A stretch of 64,000 bases of DNA. It comes from Nonomuraea longispora. GTDB lineage: Bacteria; Actinomycetota; Actinomycetes; Streptosporangiales; Streptosporangiaceae. The DNA is taken from the NCBI RefSeq assembly GCF_004348345.1, contig NZ_SMJZ01000008.1, positions 18,121-82,120 of the forward strand, written 5' to 3'. Every line of letters begins with the position of its first letter. The first letter of the stretch is position 1. Made by a program: the position numbers and the translations under genes. Positions 50,242-60,400 of the stretch are shown here, piece after piece. A model generated the notes under the pieces. It did not search any database. It was given only the letters and a program-made list of their open reading frames with translations, and was not told the origin of the DNA.

Positions 50242-51048
50242 CTACACCCTCCCCATGGCGAAGCCCTTGGCGATGTAGTTGCGGACGAACCAGATGACGA
50301 TCGCGCCGGGCACGATCGTCAGCACTCCCGCCGTCGCCAGCAGCCCCCAGTCGACGCCCGCCGCGCTCACCGTCCGCGTCATCGACGCGGCGATGGGCTT
50401 GGCGTTCACCGAGGTGATGGTCCTGGCGATGAGCAGTTCGACCCAGCTGAACATGAAGCAGAAGAACGCGGTCACGCCGATGGCCGAGCGGATCATCGGC
50501 AGGAATATCCGGATGAAGAACCGCGGCAGCGAATAACCGTCGATCGCGGCGGTCTCGTCGATCTCCCGGGGGATTCCCGACATGAATCCTTCGAGAATCC
50601 AGACGGCCAGCGGCACGTTGAAGAGCATGTGCGCGATGGCCACGCCGAGGTGCGTGTCGAAGAGGCCGACGCTCTGGTAGATCTGGAAGAACGGCAGCAG
50701 GAACACGGCCGGCGGCGCCATCCGGTTCGTCAGCAGCCAGAAGAACAGATGTTTGTCACCGGCGAACCGGAAACGCGAGAAGGCGTAGGCCGCGGGCAGC
50801 GCCACGATGAGCGACATCACCGCGTTCAGCGAGGTGTAGACGATGGAGTTCAGATAGCTCGAATACCACGACGTCTCCCCGAAGAACGTGGCGTAGTTGT
50901 CGAACGTCACGCGTCCGGGGATGAGCGAGAAACTGCCGAGGATGTCCTCGTTCGGCCGGATCGACATGCCGAACATCCACAGGATGGGCAGCATGAGGGT
51001 GGCGACGTAGAGCCAGAAGACCGTGCGCGCCCATGGGAGCCGTCTCAT
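50242..51048 (-). CDS. glpQ: ABC importer permease (GlpQ-like)
   Basis: The 268-residue MalG-type permease has six helices, the start VFWLYVATLMLPILWMFGMS, NRMAPPAVFLLPFFQIYQSV, and the EAA-loop equivalent EIDETAAIDGYSLPRFFIRI. It is two bases from the DUF2160 gene and four from the other permease gene. Together with that permease it forms the membrane channel of the importer. Confidence 0.88.
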   Translation of the reverse strand: MRRLPWARTVFWLYVATLMLPILWMFGMSIRPNEDILGSFSLIPGRVTFDNYATFFGETSWYSSYLNSIVYTSLNAVMSLIVALPAAYAFSRFRFAGDKHLFFWLLTNRMAPPAVFLLPFFQIYQSVGLFDTHLGVAIAHMLFNVPLAVWILEGFMSGIPREIDETAAIDGYSLPRFFIRIFLPMIRSAIGVTAFFCFMFSWVELLIARTITSVNAKPIAASMTRTVSAAGVDWGLLATAGVLTIVPGAIVIWFVRNYIAKGFAMGRV

Positions 51049-51052
51049 GGGT

Positions 51053-52002
<950 letters not shown>

Positions 52003-52006
<4 letters not shown>

Positions 52007-53097
52007 GACGGCTCCCTTCCGTTCAGCGGCGCGAGGGAGCCGCACCTGACCTCGTCGCGGAACAGGAACGTGCGGTCCGCGGGGAAGTGCAGGAACACGG
52101 CCGCGTCCGGTTCGCAGGCGGAGCCCGCCTCGGTCTTGACGATCACCGGATGCTCGCCGACCCGGGTGTGCACGAGGTCGTACGCGCCCATGCGGTCGAT
52201 CCCGGTGACCGTGGCTCCCGCGCCGGGGGAGGCGCCGGGCCCCGCGATCCGGACGAACTCCGGCCGCACCCCGATCCTGACCGGTCCCGGCGGCAGGCCG
52301 TCGGGGGCGGCGCCCACGCCCGCCGCGCCGACGCGTACGACGCCGCCGGCGATCTCGGCGGGCACCATGTTCATCCCCGGCGAGCCGATGAAGTGCCCGA
52401 CGAACTCGTGCGACGGCGACAGGAACAGCTCGGCCGGTTCGCCCGCCTGCACGATCGCTCCGTCGTTGAGCACCACGACCTCGTCGGCGAACGTCAGCGC
52501 CTCGGTCTGGTCGTGGGTGACGTAGATCAGCGTGTGGCCGGTGTCGCGGTGAATCTCTTTGAGCTTGCTGCGCAGCGTCCACTTCAGCGCCGGGTCGACC
52601 ACGGTCAGTGGCTCGTCCAGCAGGACCGCGGCCACCTGGGGGCGGACCAGGCCGCGGCCCAGGCTGACGATCTGCTGGCGGCCCGGGTCGAGCCGGCGCG
52701 ACCTGCGGCGCAGCACCTGGTCGAGGCCGAGGAGCTGCGAGACCTGGCGGACGCGCTGGTCCACCTCTTTTTTGGGAAATTTCCGGTTACGGAGGGGGAA
52801 GGCGAGGTTGTCGTAGACGGACATCTCCTCGTACAGGACCGGGAACTGGAAGACCTGCGCGATGTTGCGGCCGGCCGTGGGCACACCGGTGACCTCGCGC
52901 TCGCCGAACCAGATCCGGCCCACCGTGGGCGTGATCAGGCCGGAGATGATGTTCAGCAGCGTGGTCTTGCCGCAGCCGCTCGGCCCCAGCAGCGCGTACG
53001 CCCGGGAGCTCTGCCACGTCCAGGTCATCGGTTTGAGCGCCCACGTGCGGCCGCCGTCGTAGCTGTGCCCCACGCCTTCGAGGCGGATGTCAGCCAT
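52003..53097 (-). CDS. glpT: ABC importer ATPase (GlpT-like)
   Basis: The 364-residue ATPase has Walker A GPSGCGKTT (about 38-46), Walker B VAAVLLDEPLTVVDP and a C-terminal TOBE-like regulatory domain from about 240. The signature is degenerate, LDPGRQQIVSLGRGL in place of LSGGQ, and the Walker B Glu is kept. Paired asymmetric ATPases are typical for glp-type importers, with the full signature in the other subunit. Overlaps both neighbours. Confidence 0.88.
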
Positions 53098-54181
53098 GCA
53101 GGTCGACCTCCGCGGCGCTGGTGGCGAGCAGGTGGCCCCCGGCCTGGTCGAAGACGAAGACGTGCGCCGGGTCGATGCGGGCGACCGTGGACTCGCCCGG
53201 CGTGAAGAGCTGGGTGCCCTCCAGGTGGGCGACCAGGTGGAGCCCGCCCTGGAGCAGCAGGTGCAGGAACGTCGCGCTGCCGGTGACCTCGGCGAGCCGG
53301 ATCTCGGCGGGCAGTTCGAGCGCGGCGCGGCCGTTGGGGGTGATGCTGACCTGGTGGGGGCGTACGCCGAGCATGACGCGGTGGCCGTCGGCGTGGGCGC
53401 GCGGCGCGGGGAACGACGTGCCGAGGCACTCGATCCGGCCGTCGCGTACGACCCCGGGCAGCAGGTTGAGCGGCGGGTCGCTGAGCGTGGCCGCGACGGC
53501 GAGCGTGGGCGGGTGCGCGTACGTCTCGGCGACGTCGCCGATGTGCTGGACCCTGCCCTCGCCCAGGACCACGGTGGGCGCGGCGAACGTCAGCGCCTCG
53601 TTCGGGTCGGCGGTGGCGTAGAGGACGACGCCGGAGGAGCCGGTGAACATGGTCTTCAGGTCGGCGCGGAGCTGCTCGCGCAGCTTGAAGTCGAGGTTGG
53701 CCAGCGGCTCGTCGAGCAGCAGCACGTCGACGGGCCGGGCCAGGGCGCGGGCGATGGCGGTGCGCTGCTGCTGGCCGCCCGACAGCTCGGCGGGCCGGCG
53801 GTCGAGCAGCTGCGCGATGCCCATGAGCTCGGCCACCTCGCGCACCCGCCGGTCGATCCCGTCGCGGCGGAACGCCCGGTCGAGGCGGAGCGGCGATGCG
53901 ATGTTGTCGTAGACGGTCAGGGACGGGTAGTTGATGAATTGCTGATAGACGAAGGCGACCGAGCGTTTGCGCACGGAAATGCCGGTCACGTCCTTTCCGC
54001 CGACCACCACCCGGCCGGAGTCGGGCGGCAGTAAACCGGCTGCGACGCGCATCAAAGTCGTCTTTCCCGCGGTCATGGGGCCGACGAGGGTGGTCATTCC
54101 ATTCGGTAATTCCAGATGAATGTCATCGAGCCAGGTCTCCCCGCGCCGCCGCACGAAGACGCCATCGAGTATCAGCGTCAC
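53090..54181 (-). CDS. glpS: ABC importer ATPase (GlpS-like), first gene of the operon
   Basis: The ATPase is 363 residues long from GTG 54181 (MTLILDGVFVRRRGETWLDD, AGAGGA nine bases upstream); an ATG nine codons earlier also has AAAGG and cannot be excluded. Walker A is the unusual GPMTAGKTT, the signature is canonical LSGGQQQR, and Walker B is VLLLDEPLANLD. The C-terminal TOBE-like domain runs from about 230. The operon has no regulator gene next to it. Confidence 0.85.
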   Translation of the reverse strand: MTLILDGVFVRRRGETWLDDIHLELPNGMTTLVGPMTAGKTTLMRVAAGLLPPDSGRVVVGGKDVTGISVRKRSVAFVYQQFINYPSLTVYDNIASPLRLDRAFRRDGIDRRVREVAELMGIAQLLDRRPAELSGGQQQRTAIARALARPVDVLLLDEPLANLDFKLREQLRADLKTMFTGSSGVVLYATADPNEALTFAAPTVVLGEGRVQHIGDVAETYAHPPTLAVAATLSDPPLNLLPGVVRDGRIECLGTSFPAPRAHADGHRVMLGVRPHQVSITPNGRAALELPAEIRLAEVTGSATFLHLLLQGGLHLVAHLEGTQLFTPGESTVARIDPAHVFVFDQAGGHLLATSAAEVDLHG

Positions 54182-54274
54182 GGTGCCCGGTCCTCTCTGC
54201 CGGCGCATGATCAGTGCCTTTGCTCTCCATCTAACATGATCTGATTGTGTGTGCAAAGAGGGCAGTTGTTATCG

Positions 54275-54303
54275 CAGTTAAGGACGGTGCTGTTGTGTGT
54301 CAA
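54275..54303 (-). promoter_or_regulatory. Putative promoter of the glp-type operon
   Basis: On the minus strand TTGACA and TAACTG are 17 bases apart, about 95 bases upstream of the chosen glpS start. Two similar TTGTGTG motifs (54245-54256 and 54291-54300) flank the region and might be regulator sites. The stretch from 54304 to 54587 shows no gene or relic that I recognise. Confidence 0.4.
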
Positions 54304-54587
54304 GCCCCGAGACAGAGATGGCGGTGAACGGCCGGGCCTATAGCCTCGACGACTTCTTCGCTGGTCAGCGCGGCCAGCGGCGGGAATGCCAAAACATAAC
54401 GGCACAGGGCCATTCCGAGTATCTGCGCCGAGACGGGTCCCGTCCGGACCGGAGCGCGTTCGGGACCGCCGGTCAGCGCCGCAGGAAGTGGCGTAAGGGC
54501 GCGGCGGCGACCTCACGATGCTGGCCACCATGAGCGCGACCGGCGTTGGGCGCCGGCCACGCACCCGCCGCCCGCCCCGGCGCGGTG

Positions 54588-54762
54588 TCAGCAGGCCTGA
54601 AGGACGAAGAACAGGAAGCACACGAAGGTGCCCGACGGCCTGTCCGCGAAGACGTCGGGAAACAGCTCGCGGGCCTCCGGCACGGGGGACGGTTCGCTGA
54701 TGGCGGTGATGTGGAAGCCCGCCGCGGTGAAGGCGTCGGCCATCGCGTGCAGCGGCCACTTT
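54588..54762 (-). pseudogene. C-terminal remnant of a SAM-dependent methyltransferase gene
   Basis: About 57 codons read WPLHAMADAFTAAGFHITAI, then SEPSPVPEARELFPDVF and end in FVCFLFFVLQAC and a stop. This is the usual C-terminus of class I methyltransferases of the ubiE-like type (RPL..m...F..AGF.i..i.EP.P.pea...FP...FL.F). The SAM-binding part is missing and the fragment abuts the stop of the upstream SDR gene, so it is a truncated relic. Confidence 0.6.
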
Positions 54763-55542
54763 CTAGGGAAGGATGGAGTCCACGTAGCCGCCGTCCACCC
54801 GCACCGCCGCGCCCGTCGTGGCCGAGGCGAGCGGCGAGGCCAGGTAGACCACCATGTTGGCGATCTCCTCGGGCTCGATCAGGCGCTGCAGCAGCGACTG
54901 CGGCCGGTGCCGCGCCATGAACGCCCGCTGCGCCTCCTCCCAGGGCAGTTCCCTGCCCACCAGCTGATGGACGAAGTCCTCCACGCCCGCCGTGTGCGTG
55001 GGCCCCGCGATCACGGAGTTGACCGTCACCCCGCTGCCCGCCGCCTCCTTGGCGAACCCCCTGGACACGGCCAGCAACGCCGTCTTCGTCATGCCGTAGT
55101 GGATCATCTCGGCGGGGATCACGACGGCCGAGTCGCTGGCGATGTACTGGATCCGCCCCCAGCCGCGCTCCATCATGCCCGGCAGGTAGGCGCGGGTGAG
55201 CCGGATCGCGGCCAGCACGTTGACCTCGAAATAGCGCCGCCACTCGTCGTCGCCGATCTCCAGCGCCGGTTGCGCGCCGAAGATGCCCAGGTTGTTGACC
55301 AGGATGTCGACCTGCGGCAGCGCGCTCAGCACCCGCTCGCACCCGTCGTCCTTGGACACGTCGCCGGGCGCCGCGACCAGGTCGCCCTCCATCCGTTCGA
55401 CGGCCTTGGCGACCGAGCCCTCGCCGCGGCCGTTGATCCCGACGCGGGCGCCCGCCCTCGCCAGCCCGGCGGCGATGGCCGCTCCGATTCCCTGCGTCGA
55501 CCCGGTGACCAGCGCGGTCTTCCCGGTGAGATCGATGTGCAC
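54763..55542 (-). CDS. Short-chain dehydrogenase/reductase
   Basis: The 259-residue classical SDR starts at GTG (MHIDLTGKTALVTGSTQGIG, AGGGGG upstream). It has the TGSTQGIG cofactor loop, NNLGIFG in place of NNAG, and catalytic Ser in IASDSA with Tyr-Lys in HYGMTK. A basic residue at GINGRGEGS, after the second strand, favours NADP. The motif PTHTAGVEDFV near the C-terminus resembles the 3-ketoacyl-reductase-like group common in actinomycetes. Substrate unknown. Confidence 0.88.
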   Translation of the reverse strand: MHIDLTGKTALVTGSTQGIGAAIAAGLARAGARVGINGRGEGSVAKAVERMEGDLVAAPGDVSKDDGCERVLSALPQVDILVNNLGIFGAQPALEIGDDEWRRYFEVNVLAAIRLTRAYLPGMMERGWGRIQYIASDSAVVIPAEMIHYGMTKTALLAVSRGFAKEAAGSGVTVNSVIAGPTHTAGVEDFVHQLVGRELPWEEAQRAFMARHRPQSLLQRLIEPEEIANMVVYLASPLASATTGAAVRVDGGYVDSILP

Positions 55543-55652
55543 GATTCCGCACCCCCTTTTCCCGTCATTCTCCGCGATCAGTGCCCCGCGGGCACGCACC
55601 GGGCCGGGCGCCGGTGCGTAGGCTGGGGTGCGCGGGCGTGGAAGGGGCGTGG

Positions 55653-57209
55653 GTGCACCGGATCCTGTGGCTGATCGTCGCGGTCGCCTTCGTCGTGGGT
55701 GTGTTCGTGCCCGCATCGCCGGAGCCCGAGGAGTGCCCGCCGCGCGACACCCGGGTCACCGCCCCCTACGCGATCACCGGCTACTGGGTCATCCCGCGGG
55801 CCGACCGCTGCGTGACCCAGCGCATGGTGGAGGCGATCCACACGATCGGCGGCGACACGCTCGTCACGTTCGGCCCGCGCTTCAACGCCGGCGAGGATCC
55901 CGGCTTCGCCAGCTGCCGCGTCGACGGCCGTCCGTGCGCGCAGGTGCCGGGCAAGCAGATCCGGCGGGTCTACACGTACACGACCAGCGAGGAGTTCGGG
56001 AAGGGCATGCTGCGCTGCCCCGGGCTGGAGCGGCGGATCGAGAGCGCAGGCCGCGTCTTCTACCGGTTGTCGCTGGCGGAGAACTGCCGGGAACCCGTGC
56101 ACGACCTGGTGCTGGTCGCCACGGACGGCGACGGCCTGGGCAACCTGATGGCCGAGGCGGCGGCGTACGGCATGAAGGTCTTTCCCGGGCTGCCGGCGGC
56201 CGCGCAGCGGGAGGACAAGCCGTGGGAGCCCGACCACGACCACACCGGCGCGCTGAAGGCCTTCACCGCGCGGGTGCTGGCCGACTACCGGGCGCGGTTC
56301 GGGGGGTCCGGCGCCTTCGGCGGGGTCTACCAGTCGTTCGAGTTGGCCATGCGGGACCGCGCCGACAACGATCCGATCATCGAGCTCTACGCCGCGCAGC
56401 ACGCCGTCGTCGCCGGCGTCCTGCCGGGCAGGCCGATCCTGGTCAGCCCGTACATCGACGCCCGCCGCGGGCGCGGGTTCCCGCCCGAGCAGGCGGGCGA
56501 CGGCATGGCGGACATCGCGGCGACGCGGGCCGGCGCGCCCATGGCCATCGCGGTCCAGGACGGGCGCGGCACGGGCAAGGTGCCGGTGCACGGCCCGCAC
56601 GAGACCGGCGCCAAGGTCGTGCCGCGGCTGGCGCCGGTGGTGGGCGACGTCAGCAACGCCGAGGCCTACTACGGGGCGACCCACGCATACGTCGAGGCGG
56701 CCGCCCGTGAGGTGCCCGACGGGGTGGAGCTGTGGGTGAACGTCGAGGGCTTCGAGCCCACCCCGGTCGCCGGCGAGTGCGGGCGCGTCGATCCGCTGCC
56801 GCTGCGCGGGCGGACCACGAAGAGCCGGCTCGACCAGCAGATCATGGCCTCCGGCCCGCACGCCACGAAGATCATCTCGTACGGCTGGGACCCGTTCTTC
56901 ACCTGCCAGGCCCGCCACGACACTCCCTCGCTGGCCGACGACATCGCGCGCGACTGGCAGCGGCCCATCATCGTCAACGCCGTCAGGCAGGACAGGAACG
57001 GGCGGCCCGGCATCCTCGTCGAGGGCCACAACCTGCGGGGCGGCTCGCTGCGCTTCGACCCCCACGGGGCGGTGGTCCGGCAGGAGTGGCACTCGGACGG
57101 ACGGCTCGAGTCGGCCTGGGCCCCGTACGTCCCCCCGGGTCCCCTGACGTCTGTCACGGCCACGAACGGTGCCGGCCACACCAGCACGAGCCCGTACGCG
57201 ATGCGTTGA
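55653..57209 (+). CDS. Secreted DUF4434-like (glycoside-hydrolase-like) protein
   Basis: The protein is 518 residues from the GTG after GGAAGGGG. A signal peptide or anchor (ILWLIVAVAFVVGVFV) is followed by an extracellular domain with TGYWVIPRADRCVTQRMVEA, GGDTLVTFGPRFN, and GAFGGVYQSFELAMRDRADN with acidic residues at strand ends of a probable TIM barrel. VELWVNVEGFEP follows later. This fits DUF4434, a family related to glycoside hydrolases. Six or more Cys occur, probably in disulfides. The last 70 residues form a small separate domain. Catalytic activity is not proven by sequence. Confidence 0.7.
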   Translation: MHRILWLIVAVAFVVGVFVPASPEPEECPPRDTRVTAPYAITGYWVIPRADRCVTQRMVEAIHTIGGDTLVTFGPRFNAGEDPGFASCRVDGRPCAQVPGKQIRRVYTYTTSEEFGKGMLRCPGLERRIESAGRVFYRLSLAENCREPVHDLVLVATDGDGLGNLMAEAAAYGMKVFPGLPAAAQREDKPWEPDHDHTGALKAFTARVLADYRARFGGSGAFGGVYQSFELAMRDRADNDPIIELYAAQHAVVAGVLPGRPILVSPYIDARRGRGFPPEQAGDGMADIAATRAGAPMAIAVQDGRGTGKVPVHGPHETGAKVVPRLAPVVGDVSNAEAYYGATHAYVEAAAREVPDGVELWVNVEGFEPTPVAGECGRVDPLPLRGRTTKSRLDQQIMASGPHATKIISYGWDPFFTCQARHDTPSLADDIARDWQRPIIVNAVRQDRNGRPGILVEGHNLRGGSLRFDPHGAVVRQEWHSDGRLESAWAPYVPPGPLTSVTATNGAGHTSTSPYAMR

Positions 57210-57210
57210 A

Positions 57211-57229
57211 CCGCCGTCCCGGGCGGCGG
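57211..57229. terminator. Short hairpin after the DUF4434-like gene
   Basis: CCGCCG and CGGCGG pair around TCCCGGG directly after the stop codon. Stem of 6 bp only; weak evidence. Confidence 0.35.
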
Positions 57230-57311
57230 GAGTGCGCACTTTGTCGAGGAATCTCCCTGGATTGGCGGTGAAGGGCAGGCCTGTGATCTTCTGATGGCCG
57301 GGGGAAGGCGC

Positions 57312-58676
57312 GTGAGGGCATGGTTCGGCCGGTCGTTGCGGGTGCGGCTGGCGCTGTTCGCCAGCATCGCGATGCTGTTGCTGAACATCGCAGTCGGCGC
57401 TTTCGTGCTGCACGGCATCCGCGATCAGCTCGTCGACATCCAGGCGCAGGACATGTCGAGCAGGGCTGTGTCCGTGCTGCCCATGATCAAGGACAACCGC
57501 CTGCCGCAGGTGCTGGAGTACGACGCGCTCGACGGCGTCCAGGTCGTCGACCCGTCGGGACGCCCGGTCACCTCCACGCTCAATCTCGTCGGCCTGCCCA
57601 GGCAGACCACGGCGATCCCCCAGGACGGCCAGGCCAACGCCGTCGCGGAGCTCTGCGGCCTCAGCGGGTTCCCCGGGGAGTGCAAGATCGTGACCGCCAT
57701 CACCGCGTACCAGCCGGACGGCGACTGGATCATCTACACGTTCGACCAGACGCTGCCCTGGTACGTCGGCCCGCAGGTGATCCTGTCGCAGGCCGCGCTC
57801 GCGGCGGCGCTGGTCGCGCTGACCTGGTTCGTGGTGTGGCGGGCGACGACCAGGACACTCGCCCCCGTCAGCGCCATCACCAAGCAGCTGGCCGAGCTGA
57901 CCACGTTCGTCGGCGGGATGCGGGTGCCCGTGCCGCAGAGCGACGACGAGATCGCGGCCCTGGCCGAGACCGCCAACCGCACGCTGGAGCGGCTGGAGAC
58001 GGCGATGCGGGAGAAGGAACAGGCGGTGGAACGCCAGCGCAGGTTCGCCGCCGACGCCTCGCACGACCTGCGCAGTCCGATCACCGCAATGCGCGCCCAG
58101 ATGGAGGACGCCCGGCTCCACCCCGATGAGGCCGACTGGATCGAGGTGAGCGACGAGGTGCTCGCCAGCCTGGACCGGCTGCAGGCGATCGTCACCGACC
58201 TGCTCGTGCTGACGAGGCTGGACGCGGGCGCCCCGAGCCGCCGTGAGCCCGTGGAACTGGCCGAGCTGGTTGCCCGGGAGGTCGTGCGGCCGCGTGCGAA
58301 ACAGGTCGTCACCGACCTGCGGCCGGAGGTGGTCGTCATGGGTGACCGGCTGCAGTTGGCCCGCCTGCTGACGAACCTGATGGACAACGCCGACCGGCAC
58401 GCCGACAGCCGGATCACGGTGACGGTGCGGGAGGAGGACGGCCAGGCCGTCCTGGAGGTGCTCGACGACGGCGAGGGAATCGCGCCCGAGCATCGCGAGG
58501 TCGTCTTCGAACGCTTCGCCCGCCTCGACACCGCCCGCAACCGCGACGTCGGCGGCAGCGGGCTCGGCCTGCCCATCGCCCGCGAGATCGCCGCGGCACA
58601 CGGGGGCACGCTGACCGTCGAGGACTCCGAGCGCGGCGCCCGGTTCGTCTTCAGGGCGCCGCTGCAGGACGGCTGA
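57312..58676 (+). CDS. Orphan sensor histidine kinase
   Basis: The kinase is 454 residues long from the GTG after GGGGAAGG; an ATG six codons upstream has no ribosome site. Two membrane helices (about 10-35 and 157-177) enclose a sensor domain of about 120 residues with two Cys (ELCGLS, GECKIV). HAMP, then HisKA with the variant ASHDLRSPI (His near residue 251), then HATPase with N box LTNLMDNADRHAD, G1 DDGEGIAP and G2 GGSGLGLPIA follow. No response regulator is adjacent on either side, so its partner is elsewhere. Confidence 0.9.
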   Translation: MRAWFGRSLRVRLALFASIAMLLLNIAVGAFVLHGIRDQLVDIQAQDMSSRAVSVLPMIKDNRLPQVLEYDALDGVQVVDPSGRPVTSTLNLVGLPRQTTAIPQDGQANAVAELCGLSGFPGECKIVTAITAYQPDGDWIIYTFDQTLPWYVGPQVILSQAALAAALVALTWFVVWRATTRTLAPVSAITKQLAELTTFVGGMRVPVPQSDDEIAALAETANRTLERLETAMREKEQAVERQRRFAADASHDLRSPITAMRAQMEDARLHPDEADWIEVSDEVLASLDRLQAIVTDLLVLTRLDAGAPSRREPVELAELVAREVVRPRAKQVVTDLRPEVVVMGDRLQLARLLTNLMDNADRHADSRITVTVREEDGQAVLEVLDDGEGIAPEHREVVFERFARLDTARNRDVGGSGLGLPIAREIAAAHGGTLTVEDSERGARFVFRAPLQDG

Positions 58677-58686
58677 GCCCCCGGCC

Positions 58687-59697
58687 CTACGCGTACGCGG
58701 CCGTGCTCTCCCGGACGATCAGTTCCGTGGCCAGCTCCACCCGCTTGGTCTCCGGCACCTCACCGTGGCCCATGGCCAGCACCGTACGGGTGGCCAGCGA
58801 GGCCATCTCCTGCAGCGGCTGCCGCACCGTCGTCAGCGGCGGCCAGGCCGACTTGGCCAGCGGCAGGTCGTCGAAGCCCACCACGCTCAGGTCCTCGGGG
58901 ACGCGCAGCCCGCGCTGCCTGGCGGCCTCCAGGACGCCGAAGGCCATCAGGTCGCTGTGCGCGAAGATGGCCGTGGGCGGATCGTCGAGGGACAGCAGGG
59001 CGTGCGCCTGGTCGTGGCCCGACTCGACCAGGAACGTGCCGCGCCTGATCAGCTCGGGCGCGACGGGCAGCCCCGCCGTCTCCAGGGCGGCGCGATAGCC
59101 GTCGATCCTGGCCTGGCTGCAGAGCATGTCGGACAGGCCGCTGATCACGCCGATCCTGCGGTGGCCCAACTCCAGCAGGTGGCGGGTCGCGGCCAGGCCG
59201 CCGTTCCAGTTGGTGGCGCCCACCGAGACCACGCCGGGGGCGGGCTCGCCCTCGGGGTCGACCACCGCGAACGGCAGCGAACGGGCGCTGAGCTGTGACT
59301 GGATGCCTGTCGACAGCCGCGAGGCGACGATCACCACGCCGTCGGTCCTGCGCGCGGCCAGCCGTTCGAGCCAGTCGCGTCCTGGGCCCGCGTGCGTGTG
59401 CAGGACGGAGATGACCACGCTGGCCCCGGCCTCGTGGGCCGCGCTTTCCGCGCCTCGCACGATCTCCATGGCCCACGGCGACTCGATCTCGGCGAACACC
59501 AGGTCGACCAGGCCTGCCGGGGTGTCGTCCTGGCTGATGCGCCGTTGGTAGCCGTGCTCCTGCAACAGCCGCTCGACCCGGTGGCGGGTCGCGGGAGCGA
59601 CTTCTGGACGTCCGTTGATGACTTTCGAGACCGTCGGAATGGAGACTCCAGCCTCCTCCGCGATCAGTGCGATCGTGACCCGCCTCTTCGCTGACAC
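58687..59697 (-). CDS. LacI-family repressor (xylan/cellulose-type)
   Basis: The 336-residue protein has the helix-turn-helix RVTIALIAEEAGVSIPTVSK and a sugar-binding domain (LVDLVFAEIESPWAMEIVRG, TDGVVIVASRLSTGIQSQLS, TAIFAHSDLMAFGVLEAARQ, LSVVGFDDLPLAKSAWPPLT). It resembles the regulators of xylan and beta-glucoside uptake in Streptomyces. A perfect CCGAAAGTTTCGG dyad lies in its promoter. The divergent transporter it would control is reduced to a relic. Confidence 0.9.
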   Translation of the reverse strand: MSAKRRVTIALIAEEAGVSIPTVSKVINGRPEVAPATRHRVERLLQEHGYQRRISQDDTPAGLVDLVFAEIESPWAMEIVRGAESAAHEAGASVVISVLHTHAGPGRDWLERLAARRTDGVVIVASRLSTGIQSQLSARSLPFAVVDPEGEPAPGVVSVGATNWNGGLAATRHLLELGHRRIGVISGLSDMLCSQARIDGYRAALETAGLPVAPELIRRGTFLVESGHDQAHALLSLDDPPTAIFAHSDLMAFGVLEAARQRGLRVPEDLSVVGFDDLPLAKSAWPPLTTVRQPLQEMASLATRTVLAMGHGEVPETKRVELATELIVRESTAAYA

Positions 59698-59711
59698 GTT
59701 CGGGAGTGTAT

Positions 59712-59724
59712 CCGAAAGTTTCGG
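59712..59724. promoter_or_regulatory. LacI-type operator CCGAAAGTTTCGG
   Basis: A perfect 13-bp palindrome lies 15 bases before the LacI gene on the minus strand, in the intergenic region with the divergent solute-binding-protein relic. CGAAA-n-TTTCG sites are typical for xylan/cellobiose LacI repressors of actinomycetes. The half-site-like AAATTTCGC near 59812 may be a second contact. Confidence 0.7.
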
Positions 59725-59841
59725 TTTGCCCTTGCTCGGGTCCTAGGTGTTGACGCTTTGCCTGGCGTTTACTTGCGCTCCGGGCAAAGAAACTATCGGT
59801 GCTTTCATGAAAATTTCGCACTGTTGAGGAAGGGGACCCCT

Positions 59842-60318
59842 ATGCGACGCAGTGTGGTGCTGTTCGCGGCCCCGGTGCTCATCGCCGGGCTCCTGGCCGG
59901 CTCGCCCGGCAAGGTCACGATCGAGTGGTGGTACCTGTCGACCTCCGATCCGCTCAAGACGCTCTGGGATCAGCGCGCCAAGGAGTTCATGGCCAGGAAC
60001 CCGAACGTCACCATCAAGGCCACCGTCCTGGAGAACGACGCCTACAAGGCCAAGCTCACCACCATCACGCAGTCGGGCAAGGCGCCCGACATCAGGGTGA
60101 ACATGCTTCACGTGTCCGGAACCCAGCTCGTCATGGACGACAACACGCCGGTACGACTACGCGGGGTGGGTCTTGGGGGCACCGGTTATCCGGCCAACGA
60201 GAGCTCGATGCGGCACGCCGTACGCTCGGTGCTGGGGGAGGAGCGGGCGGAGTCGTTCTTCGACCGGCTGCTCGCGTCGTTCTTCACCGAGCAGGACGCC
60301 GACCTGCTGGCCTCGACC
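59842..60318 (+). pseudogene. Solute-binding-protein start fused to GH5 cellulase fragment
   Basis: A good ribosome site (GAGGAAGGGG) and ATG begin MRRSVVLFAAPVLIAGLLAG, a signal sequence whose lipobox Cys is missing. It is followed directly by KVTIEWWYLSTSDPLKTLWD and AYKAKLTTITQSGKAPDI, the N-terminal part of a CUT1 sugar-binding protein. At about 60105 the reading switches to LHVSGTQLVMDDNTPVRLRG, VGLGGTGYPANESSMRHAV and RAESFFDRLLASFFTEQDAD, the N-terminus of a GH5-like glycoside hydrolase with a further internal gap after VGLG. Two deletions have fused two genes of a cellulose/xylan locus; no intact product is expected. Confidence 0.75.
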
Positions 60319-60400
60319 TGCTCTCCGACAACCTCGAACCCCACTGACGAGCGGTCACCTCCTGTGCCTGGGCGAGCCCGGGTCGGTAGGGTCCTGTTCC

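Noticed and set aside
55578..58601. A 1007-codon open frame on the minus strand opposite the DUF4434-like protein and sensor kinase
   Set aside because: Its translation is low-complexity (Arg/Val/His/Gln-rich), crosses an intergenic region and two genes on the other strand, and matches no family. It is a third-position GC artefact.
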